34,753 nucleotides of DNA, taken from contig JADJOV010000009.1 of the NCBI GenBank assembly GCA_016713585.1, positions 1 to 34,753 on the forward strand. Reading direction: 5' to 3'. Positions within the stretch are counted from its first letter, which is position 1, and every line of letters starts with the position of its first letter. The stretch is from Bdellovibrionales bacterium (lineage in GTDB: Bacteria > Bdellovibrionota > Bdellovibrionia > Bdellovibrionales > Bdellovibrionaceae). Below are positions 28,023 to 34,600 of this stretch, in pieces. A program made the position numbers and the translations under genes. The notes under the pieces are model-generated. The model was not told the origin of the DNA, did not search any database, and saw only the letters and a list, made by a program, of their open reading frames with translations.

Positions 28023-28484
28023 CTATGTTTGGTTTTGAGTGAGGGGGACAAATTGAAGATTGAACTGATAGACCTGGTCAGCTTCTCCGGGCAAACAAGA
28101 CGTTTCATTGATAATGCGATTCACACAATCCCAAATTATTTCTTTCACCTTCGGCAGGGCTTCTCTTTTTAGGCTCAATGAATAGGATTGAATTTCTCGC
28201 TCTTGAGTTAAATCTTTCACGGGATGATCTGCATTAAAGATTACATGAGAAACTAAGGACTGAATGTTTCGATGGTAGGCGTGGACAGCCCGGTGTTGCA
28301 GATAACTTGAATGGACGACATTTGCAGAAACCTTGATCCATCGACCCTCGTCATTCACCTTAAGAAAACCGAGGCTTGAATTCACCACCCCGTGGTTCGG
28401 AAATAGCCCTACAACCCTTCTTTCTGGGGACCTTGATACTTCTGAGATTAGATGCAAACCCCTATTGTTTTCCTTATCCCCCAT
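28023..28484 (-). pseudogene. TIGR02147/DUF4423-family protein, C-terminal part only, joined to repeat R1
   Basis: Minus-strand frame whose conserved part starts 'SLGFLKVNDEGRWIKVSANV' and continues 'SSYLQHRAVHAYHRNIQSLV', 'DLTQEREIQSYSLSLKREAL', 'PKVKEIIWDCVNRIINETSC', 'DQVYQFNLQFVPLT'. These match the DUF4423 region (L-G-L-L-x-x-D-x-x-G-x-W; R-x-Y-H; L-P-x-x-K-x-x-I; V-Y-Q-L-N-x-Q-x-x-P-L-T). The N-terminal HTH and middle are missing: the frame upstream of Leu-Gly-Phe-Leu is repeat R1 (28375-28482). Probably a truncated gene. Related to the gene at 20483-21113. Confidence 0.7.
28375..28482 (-). repeat. Dispersed repeat R1, copy A (minus orientation)
   Basis: About 108 bp nearly identical to 31074-31176 on the other strand; includes CCCCTATTGTTTTCCTTAT (28461-28479 region). 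It ends exactly where the conserved TIGR02147 coding sequence begins. Confidence 0.85.
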
Positions 28485-28620
28485 CGGAACATTAGCTGGT
28501 CTTGGGTATTGTTTGTTCGCTCGATCAAATTTGTGTCATTTGAACTCTGAATAAGGGATTTGGAAACCCGCCACCTGGGCCCAAAAATCCCGAAAAATAG
28601 TCAAAATCAAATTTAAAATT

Positions 28621-28651
28621 TTGACATGATAACATAGTGCCATATGTGGCA
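28621..28651 (+). promoter_or_regulatory. Promoter/operator region of the toxin-antitoxin pair
   Basis: TTGACA (28621-28626) is a good -35 element. A perfect palindrome TGCCA-TATG-TGGCA (28638-28651) lies where RNA polymerase would sit, 11 bp before the toxin start. Autorepression by the antitoxin (with toxin) at such a site is typical of the family. Confidence 0.5.
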
Positions 28652-28662
28652 TCATTTAGAAA

Positions 28663-28974
28663 ATGCAGATTTTCGTTGAACGTACACCAGAGTTTAATGA
28701 TTGGTTTGAAGGCCTGAATCTGAAAGATCAACTTCAGATCGATTCTCGGATTCAGCGAATTCGAGATCACGCGCATTTTGGAGACCCAAAGGTGCTGGGT
28801 GAGGGGCTGGCTGAATTGAGATGGAAAAATGGTAGATGAGTCTATTTTTCCAAAACAGGAACTGTTATTATTTTACTTTTAATTGGAGGACTTAAGAATG
28901 CCCAAAAAAAAGACATCCAAAAAGCCCGCATTCTCTTGGAACGATATGCCAACAGTTCATTTAAAAAATCGTAG
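28663..28974 (+). pseudogene. HigB/RelE-type toxin (Gp49-like) with in-frame TGA
   Basis: mRNA-interferase toxin fold. ATG 28663: 'MQIFVERTPEFNDWFEGLNL', 'RIQRIRDHAHFGDPKVLGEG', 'LAELRWKNGR', then TGA at 28837-28839 (codon 59), then in the same frame 'VYFSKTGTVIILLLIGGLKN', 'AQKKDIQKARILLERYANSS' to TAG 28972. The family reads G-x-R-V-Y-F here, so CGA or TGG to TGA is the likely change. Length without the stop is 103 aa, normal. No indel is present, unlike most damage in this window. The 3' end overlaps the antitoxin start by 77 bp. Confidence 0.8.
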
Positions 28975-29230
28975 AGGTCTTTTTGAGTTTAACCCAGATA
29001 TTAGACTTCAAAAGCCTGAAGTTATAGCTCGAGCTTTATGGGGGTGCCTTGTTGAAAATGATATTGAGGCTTTTAAGGAAATATTGCGTAGCCACTTAGA
29101 AGTGGTCAATAAAAATACTCTTGCAAAAAAAGCTGGCATTCCAAGACGGACTTTGTTCAGAATGTTATCGTCCGAAGGGAATCCGACCCTGGAGAATCTC
29201 GGTAAAATTATTCATCAGCTTTGTGGTTAG
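28898..29230 (+). CDS. HigA-type antitoxin (addiction module antidote)
   Basis: Intact. ATG 28898 is chosen because GGAGGA (28885-28890) lies 7 bp upstream. N-terminal 'MPKKKTSKKPAFSWNDMP' is basic and an unusual extension. C-terminal part: 'EVIARALWGCLVENDIEAFK', 'EILRSHLEVVNKNTLAKKAG' and 'IPRRTLFRMLSSEGNPTLEN' (HTH with the G-N-P-T-L signature of probable addiction module antidotes), 'LGKIIHQLCG'. 110 aa, a little longer than usual. Neutralises the HigB-like toxin and represses the operon by binding the upstream palindrome. Confidence 0.85.
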   Translation: MPKKKTSKKPAFSWNDMPTVHLKNRRGLFEFNPDIRLQKPEVIARALWGCLVENDIEAFKEILRSHLEVVNKNTLAKKAGIPRRTLFRMLSSEGNPTLENLGKIIHQLCG

Positions 29231-29462
29231 GCACCTTCTAAGCATTGACCCTGAAATCGCGTAGACTGTAATGGCAACTTAGCCTGCATATGCATTTGAT
29301 TCCAGCCGTGAATAAGGTAGTCACACTAAGATGATCAAAGATCTTCTGGTAATCACCATCCAATCGGAATCTATCCGGAAATACACCCAAGCCGTCCAAG
29401 TGCAGGGACCCTGATACTCTTCTGATTGCCTGAAAACCCCTATTGTTTTCCTCACACCCTAA
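29231..29462. other. Intergenic stretch with repeat R1 copy D
   Basis: No gene seen. Holds a partial R1 copy (29405-29458) in minus orientation and nothing else recognisable. Confidence 0.45.
29405..29458 (-). repeat. Dispersed repeat R1, copy D (partial, minus orientation)
   Basis: Shares GGGACC-TGATACT-TTCTGATT and AAACCCCTATTGTTTTCCT with R1 copy A, somewhat diverged. Confidence 0.65.
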
Positions 29463-29562
29463 TCACTTAATCTCAGTCTTAAAGACTCGATCCCAAATGT
29501 TAAAATAGAGGGCATAGTTCCCATTGAAATAAAGATTTACCTGTGATTTGAATAAAACAAAG
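29463..29562 (-). pseudogene. C-terminal remnant resembling a sterol desaturase/fatty acid hydroxylase
   Basis: One continuous minus-strand frame reads 'GFVLFKSQVNLYFNGNYALY' and 'FNIWDRVFKTEIK' to TGA. 'N-x-N-Y-x-x-x-x-x-I-W-D-R-x-F-x-T' is the C-terminal signature of this membrane di-iron hydroxylase family. The His boxes that should precede are not found upstream (29563-29880), where no clear frame remains. Short, so only a suggestion. Confidence 0.4.
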
Positions 29563-29884
29563 CCACCCAGCTAAAGCACAGCAGGTCACTATTTGCCTTA
29601 GGTTTTTCACAAAACACGCAAATCCTTTGTATCATAAACTCACTCTTTCTGGTAGATTCTTGGCGTGGACAATGAAATACGCCAATGACTGCTCCGTCAA
29701 TAGAGAGAGGACTGGATCCGGGGTCAACAACTCAATATGGATACGAGTTCCTGCATGAGTTACTACGGATACTTTGGGTCAGGCGAAGACCAGAAGACTC
29801 AAAGCTGAACGTCACAACCTGGTGAGATGAGCACACCAACGATATGTCCCCGTGAATGTATAAGTCCCTAGATGGGCAAGGTGC
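29563..29884. other. No recognisable gene
   Basis: Fragmented frames on both strands. The minus-strand piece 'TRIHIELLTPDPVLSLLTEQ' (about 29740-29680) looks protein-like but has no recognised family. Could be the rest of the hydroxylase remnant or an unrelated relic. Confidence 0.3.
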
Positions 29885-29994
29885 GGTGCGGACAACAGGA
29901 TTTTAAAGACGCGCATTATTTTGTTCATTGGGCAGGTGTATCGAAACTGATTCGGACGCTTTTTCGTGACCCTCAAAACACAAGGTAAATCTTT
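29885..29994 (+). repeat. Dispersed repeat R3, copy 3
   Basis: Near-identical to 18250-18360, starting GGTGCGGACAACAGGATTTT and ending GGTAAATCTTTGGAA, with single-base gaps that break the reading frame. Ends 15 bp from the stop of the isoaspartyl peptidase gene (minus strand). Confidence 0.8.
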
Positions 29995-30008
29995 GGAAAC
30001 CACAACTC

Positions 30009-30885
30009 TCAATGATAGCCAAATTTCACGATTGGGTTTGAGGAGGAATCAATAACCCCCCAATGATCATTCCTTCGTGTTGAATGCAACAGCTGATTAC
30101 CTTGAACATCGACGGCAATCGGTCCGACTTCTGCACCCACATTTTCATACGTTGCACCAATTTCTCGCAGCAATAGCAGGAGTGAGTCTTTGATACTGAA
30201 CCATCGAGGAAAATTCATGTGCTAAAGTGTGGCGAATTATCATTTCACCAGCACAGTCATTGAAACTAGCAAGTGTTAAATTGTTTGCATAAGTGCCTGC
30301 GCCTATAATTGGTGGATCTCCACTCGCCCAGAGGCTTTGATTCCAAGCCTCCGTGAGGTTCCGGAGGCGATCGAGCCGCGATTATCACAGCACCAGCAGT
30401 GCCATATTTTTCATTTTTTTAAGCAATTCCAGATCGCTTTTGGAAGTCTCAAAATAATTCTGATTCATTCCCTAAATCCCAACTGACTTCCAATCAGATC
30501 AGCACCAGGCCCAACGAAAAAACTTGCTTTGTTGGTTCCGCAATCGCTCGGGCCACCTGAATGGGATTTTGTTCGTCAGTGCCAGCAACTGCTCCGCTTT
30601 TAGTTGCACCATCCATAATGGCGGCATCAAGCTCCCGTCGCCGTTGGAATTCTTATAACCACCCCGACCACATTGAATCCCGAATGATTTTCAGGGCCGA
30701 AATCATCGATTCAACAACCTCTACAACGGGCTGGCCTGTGGATAATTGCTGTTTGCCACTTATCAAAGGTTTTCAAGGAATAGGGTGTATGTATGCCGTT
30801 GATCATTCGAAAAATCACTCAATCACCAGCCCTCCGTGTACAACGATTTTGAATGGCCTGTTGCCAGAGCAATGATTACTGAAGC
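30009..30885 (-). CDS. Isoaspartyl peptidase / plant-type L-asparaginase (Ntn hydrolase, frameshifted)
   Basis: Autocleaving threonine Ntn-hydrolase acting on isoaspartyl dipeptides and asparagine. Minus strand, from about 30885: 'PFKIVVHGG' (N-terminal strand), 'LEDHPGFNVGRG'-like area near 30680, 'IMDGATKKSGAVAGTDE'-like area (about 30620-30560), 'ASFFVGPGADLIGSQLGF' (about 30530-30475). The cleavage site region 'RGSIASGTS' (about 30385-30355) should read G-T-S-T-G-G with catalytic Thr; one indel lies there. Then 'GRVEIHQL' (family G-R-V-G-D-S-P), 'IIGAGTYANNLTLAS' (about 30315-30270), 'GEMIIRHTLAHE' (about 30247-30212), and a clean C-terminal frame 'GAEVGPIAVDVQGNQLLHS' to 30009. About 290 aa. 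Many indels; family confident. Confidence 0.75.
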
Positions 30886-31073
30886 TATATCTCGTGCGAC
30901 TGCCTCCATGGAATCCTTGGTTCGTCGCACACCCATTCTAAGCAAGACTGAAAAAAAGGCAAATCAATACTTCTGATAGAGAATAAACATACAGCAAGCC
31001 CCTTTATGAATTTTGCGCTCCATTGCTCAATTGGACCACATTCACCGTTGTGCCCTTCTTGATCGTAGCTTTG
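30886..31073. other. Intergenic stretch upstream of the isoaspartyl peptidase gene
   Basis: Nothing recognisable; includes 'atggaatccttggttcgtcg'-type fragments without a clear frame. Probably holds the peptidase promoter (minus strand). Confidence 0.3.
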
Positions 31074-31176
31074 AGGAATAAGGAAAACAATAGGGGTTTT
31101 CGTGTAATCTCAAGTATCAAGGTCCCCTAAAGAAGGGTTGTAGGGCTATTTCCACCTACGGACTGGTGAATTCAAG
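31074..31176 (+). repeat. Dispersed repeat R1, copy B
   Basis: Full-length R1, inverse to copy A: GGAATAAGGAAAACAATAGG at the left end, CTGGTGAATTCAAG at the right end. Followed after 18 bp by R2. Confidence 0.85.
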
Positions 31177-31194
31177 AAATTTTGATTGTTTTCA

Positions 31195-31273
31195 GAAATT
31201 TGGATGTCGACCGTAGCTGGTTTTAGGTTGAGTGCCGGGTCAAGGGAGTGTTTTGGCCAAGACGGGGCCTCAC
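31195..31273 (+). repeat. Dispersed repeat R2, copy 2
   Basis: Matches 21285-21208 (opposite strand): GAAATTTGG-TGTCGAC, then GCTGGTTTTAGGTTGAGT, then CGGGTCAAGGGAGTGTTTTG, ending GGGCCTCAC. Same left-to-right order with R1 as one unit here, but inverted relative to R1 at 21 kb. Confidence 0.8.
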
Positions 31274-31622
31274 TCGAGGGTTAAGTTGTGCCATCAAAAA
31301 TGGCGTCTTCTTGCCCTTCAAAGAAGGCTGCGCGACTTATACTTTCTTCCTTGCACTACTGGGTATTGGCTCTCAGACTTCCAACACAAAAGTGCGCTGC
31401 CGCTCAGACTTCTGGGATTCGTGTTCCCAAACTGGAGTGTTCGTTTGCTTTATTCGTCTCGTGTCCTTGAACTGAATCGATTCCCCCGCACCTTGCCGAC
31501 TCTCGCGCCTGAGATAAGGCCCCCCTTTAGCTTCCTCCTTTAGAATCGAAGGACTGTCCTTGCGTTGCTGTTTTTAACGGTCACCTCTTGGTGACCTCCA
31601 GCGTGAGTGCAGGATAACAATT
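31274..31622. other. Unresolved stretch after R2
   Basis: Several overlapping + strand frames of 60-100 codons rich in Leu/Ser/Pro/Arg, no family recognised. A hairpin GGTCACC-TCTT-GGTGACC lies at 31579-31596, preceded (not followed) by five T. Confidence 0.3.
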
Positions 31623-32029
31623 CTATCCCCTGTAGATATGTTTCTTGAGGTCAAACATCGCATCATCCCAACCAAAATCGTAGTCCCGGGTAGCGGATCC
31701 TTCGGGAAATTCATGTCTTAAATTGAATTCGCAGTATTCTGGAAAGCTCTTAATATCAAGAAAGACGATCGACTTAACTCCATAGTGTATTCCAACTAAA
31801 AACTATCTTGTCTTGGGGTTATCTCTATGGACTCGCCATCCATTGAAGACTCTACTCCGCCGTCGATCCACTCAATGTGGATTTTTCCACCTTTTTTAAA
31901 ATCGAAAGACACTTTGTCTTTGATCGCACCTGTGTAAATAAAAAGATGTCCCTCTTCTATGGCTCGCCATAACTTACTCTGTGGACAGTAGTAGCGGCGT
32001 GAAATATTCACTTGTGTTTTTGTATTCAT
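31623..32029 (-). CDS. AHSA1/SRPBCC-domain protein (frameshifted)
   Basis: START-like fold that binds hydrophobic ligands; commonly encoded after an ArsR gene. Start ATG 32029 on the minus strand overlaps the ArsR stop (ATGA), with GGGAG upstream. 'MNTKTQVNISRRYYCPQSKL', 'WRAIEEGHLFIYTGAIKDKV', 'FKKGGKIHIEWIDGGVESSM', 'DGE-IEITP' follow the family (W-x-x-I-T-x-x-x-x-x-x-W; G-G-x-x-x-x-x; G-x-x-x-x-I-x-P). Indels near 31815 lead to 'FSWNTLW', 'SIVFLDIKSFPEYCEFNLRH', 'FPEGSATRDYDFGWDDAMFD' and LKKHIYRG, stop TAG 31623. About 135 aa. Ligand unknown. Confidence 0.75.
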
Positions 32030-32402
32030 ATATTCTCCCTTTGTTTTAAGTTTTTAGTTACTGGTGAGTCTGACATTTCATTTAAATATTTTTCTAAAGC
32101 ATCCAATTGATCGCCCCAAAACTTTTGATACTCGAAAACGAGTTTTGTTACTTCTACTGCAAAGGCTCTGGAGTCATTTGACATCTGTGAACACGACCTT
32201 CTTTGGTAGTTTTTATTAGCTGAGCTGATTCGAGAACACGGATATGTTTCGACACAGCGGCCAAGGTCATTTCATAGTCATCGGCCAATGCCTTGATAGA
32301 TAGATCCTCTTTCGCTAAACGAGAAAGAATGTCTCGCCTTGTGGCATCTGCGAGAGCATGAAATATCTGATCTAACTCTTCATTCTTTGGAACACGAGCC
32401 AC
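32028..32402 (-). CDS. ArsR-family transcriptional regulator (one frameshift)
   Basis: Winged-HTH repressor of the subgroup that accompanies AHSA1 proteins. Minus strand from ATG 32402: 'MARVPKNEELDQIFHALADA', 'TRRDILSRLAKEDLSIKALA' (A-D-x-T-R-R-x-I-L-x-x-L signature), 'YEMTLAAVSKHIRVLESAQL' (recognition helix S-K-H-I-x-V-L) and 'IKTTKEGRVHRCQMTPEPL'. No metal-binding C-x-C is seen. An indel near 32160 changes frame to 'EVTKLVFEYQKFWGDQLDAL', 'EKYLNEMSDSPVTKNLKQRE' and the stop that overlaps the next gene's ATG. About 120 aa. Probably autoregulates from the palindromes at 32672-32726. Confidence 0.85.
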
Positions 32403-32434
32403 TACAAAATCCTTCGGATTAGAAATGTCTATAA

Positions 32435-32648
32435 CCTAGAGCCGAAATTCTTAAACGATCCTGATGTGCTTCTTGAATTATTAATTCAATTTCGTTTGCG
32501 TGGACCAAATCTTGGCTGATTCTTTTCATCAGGGCCTTCCCCACTATTCTAATGGCTGGAACCTTCGAGAATAATCATCACTCACATATCTGCCAGGAGA
32601 TGTTTTAGTATTTCACACCATCTGTATACTTACATTTGTATTCATATT
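32435..32648 (-). CDS. Possible small first gene of the ArsR operon (frameshifted, unidentified)
   Basis: On the minus strand GAGGAAAAGAAT precedes ATG (about 32645): 'MNTNVSIQMV' then a stop; other frames continue with 'FQPLE' and the readable 'VGKALMKRISQDLVHANEIE', 'LIIQEAHQDRLRISALGYRH' ending near 32437. The latter resembles the end of a small acetyltransferase-like or unknown protein. Lies between the operator-like palindromes and arsR, so it would be transcribed first. Function not assignable. Confidence 0.35.
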
Positions 32649-32670
32649 CTTTTCCTCGTGATTCGTTAGT

Positions 32671-32726
32671 GAACCAACTGGTATAATATTTATGCTCCCA
32701 TACAGATTAAGTCAACCGTTTGGTAT
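32671..32726. promoter_or_regulatory. Two operator-like palindromes upstream of the ArsR operon
   Basis: AACCAACTGGTATAAT (32672-32687) and CAACCGTTTGGTATG (32713-32727) share the partly palindromic AACC-N3-TGGT core, spaced about 40 bp apart. Repressors of the AHSA1-linked ArsR type bind AACC/GGTT palindromes, so these are good candidates for the operator. Confidence 0.45.
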
Positions 32727-32927
32727 GTTTTAACTCCAAGAGAAATTCGGGGGAATATTCACTTATCTGAGAAATAACCTGATTATTTTGTTTGGAAAGT
32801 TTATACTAGCATGTTTGGAAATGGCCCGATGTTTAAACTCAGTATGCGACTATAGGACCTTGTCGGCCCCTCACCAATCGAAATACAAACAGAGTCTGAA
32901 CCAGCCATGTTGCAATTCTTTCGATAT

Positions 32928-33608
32928 TTAATTAAACAAAACCAGATACTCCGACAGACCCACCTGATCAACCAACCCTGCTCTTTTGGGAGCGGGATTT
33001 TTCTTTCGATATAGAGTCTTCGCTTTGCTAACAATCATATCCCAAATTTCCAAAAGCCCCACTCGATCTTCTTGATGAGGAACACAGGGATATATCAATC
33101 CCACTTTCCTCAAATGATTCAGTTGGAAATCTAGACATTGTAAAAACAAGACCCGTACCCTTTCGTTAGCCAAATATTTAGAGACTGGTGAATTCTCTAG
33201 CAAGTGCACGTGAGCGACTTACAGCAACCTCATAACCACTCGCTTCTTAAGCCCCTTCGCAGTCTTGTTTACCTTCTGAGAACCTCTCAAGCTCCAGCAG
33301 GTTCAATTTCATCTGGTGGGGGAATCTCTACCTTGTGGGTCAAGTTAGGATCGACAACAACGGCATCAATTCGCTTCCTTCTGTTCGCAGAAGCTCCAGA
33401 ACACCAATCACGATTTGATGCCTGATCCAAATTTGAGAAGGATCGATCCCGAAAAATCATCCACAGATGCCTGTTTATCTCGGAATCTGAGACGCTGAGT
33501 CAAAGCCACGCCAAGTTCTTTTGGTGATTGAAACAAAGAATATCTAATCTTTGGAATTGGCCGAGGTTGCAGAAAAATAGAGGGAAGCCACCAATCCAGC
33601 GACCACAA
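32928..33608 (-). CDS. Unidentified minus-strand gene (frameshifted)
   Basis: Protein-like minus-strand segments in different frames: 'IRYSLFQSPKELGVALTQRL' and 'RFRDKQASVDDFSGSILLKF' (about 33550-33430), 'RIDAVVVDPNLTHKVEIPPP' followed by DEIE (about 33375-33305), 'SKYLANERVRVLFLQCLDFQ' and 'LNHLRKVGLIYPCVPHQEDR' (about 33186-33065), 'VGLLEIWDMIVSKAKTLYRK' (about 33063-33004), and 'KEQGWLIRWVCRSIWF'. Order and strand are consistent, so one gene of about 230-260 aa is likely. I do not recognise the family. Divergent from the DUF2520 gene. Confidence 0.4.
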
Positions 33609-33792
33609 GAATTCCTAACACTACACGAAGAGAATTTTATAAATTATACGTATCATTGCCCTTCTATCCCATTGAAACTGAATTCGGTCCAGCCTATTGA
33701 GTTTTCATCGCCATTATGTTACCCATTGGGTGCAATTTAGGAACTGACAAGAACGGACTTGATCCATCTCTGGACCGGTACCATTGGAGACA

Positions 33793-34590
33793 GTGCATTT
33801 GAAATCAATCAAGCGCGAACCACCTACTCGTTACGGATCTGGGCGCCTTGCCAAGCATCTCAAGTTTTGGCTGGAATCGCTATGGATATGTTGTTGATCA
33901 GTGGAATCGTAGCCTCGGATTGGGTCGACTTCAAGAGGGCCATGAAGGCAAAACCACGGAGTTTCTCTTGACGCTTTCCGACTCTTCCTTAGATAGTTTT
34001 TCGCAAAAATTTGAAAATTTCCACTGCGCGATTCGGGGATTCTTCACAGTTCATTTTTCAGGCGCCTTCCATCATCAGAGATAGTTCAGCTCATCCGTTG
34101 ATGACCTTCAGTGAAAAACCTACTGCAGAGGACTTCTATTGCAAATTCATTGGACTCTCTGGCTTGGGTTTCCTCTACGCGGGTATTTCCCCTCAAATGA
34201 GAAACACCTACTCCTGTTATTACAGCTGAACAAAAACTTCACTCTATCATGCCTGCGTACTTGGTAGAAACAACACCTGTAACCACTTGCTCTACTGGCG
34301 AGAGATGGCTCGAATTTTTTCTGAACTCGGCCTTTCCTCTGATTTGACCCCAGAGATGCCGACCTCAGCCTGCTTGGTTTTCTTATCCCGAGTTTTAGAG
34401 AATTTTTCAGCCAACCCCAGAGTACCTTAACTATTTAATCCGGGGCGATCCGGCGACGAGTGCTTCAAATCTCAATGCCCCTCGACCAAAAGCCTGGCGT
34501 GAGGTCTACCAAGCGTGCCTCAAGGCCTATCAAACAAGCAATCCAGGCAAAGAACAATCCTTCGCTCCCTCCCAAAAATTAACAAAGTGA
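33793..34590 (+). CDS. DUF2520 Rossmann-like oxidoreductase-type protein (frameshifted)
   Basis: Family of NADP-binding proteins often encoded beside pantothenate genes; reaction unknown. Start possibly GTG 33793 (VHLKSIKREP). Stitched: 'RYGSGRLAKHLKFWLES' (G-x-G-R-L-A-x-H, nucleotide-binding turn), 'QWNRSLGLGRLQEGHEG', 'LTLSDSSLDSFSQKFENFHC' (L-x-V-S-D block), 'TVHFSGAFHH' (V-H-x-S-G), 'AHPLMTFSEKPTAEDFYCKF' (H-P-L-x-x-F), then 'LYHA-CVLGSNNTCN'-like area (about 34235-34290), 'WREMARIFSELGLSSDLTPE' and 'YLNYLIRGDPATSASNLNAP' (family L-T-G-P-x-x-R-G-D-x-x-T), ending 'GKEQSFAPSQKLTK' at TGA 34588. About 265 aa. Ends 11 bp before panB. Confidence 0.65.
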
Positions 34591-34600
34591 TAGAAACACT

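Noticed and set aside
28837..28839. TGA recoded as an amino acid in the toxin gene (alternative genetic code or selenocysteine).
   Set aside because: Several clear genes end in TGA (pepP, glpD, carbonic anhydrase, DUF2520), and there is no SECIS-like hairpin seen; a nonsense mutation or base error is simpler.
29530..29560. A fourth R3 fragment: ACAGGTAAATCTTT on the minus strand matches the end of R3.
   Set aside because: Only about 14 bases match and they fall inside the hydroxylase-like frame; likely chance.
31232..31543. A 103-codon Leu/Arg-rich plus-strand ORF after R2.
   Set aside because: Three overlapping frames are open here with low-complexity composition; no support for any as a gene.
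31579..31596. Terminator hairpin GGTCACC-TCTT-GGTGACC.
   Set aside because: The T run is on the wrong side for the + strand, and no T tract follows on the minus strand.
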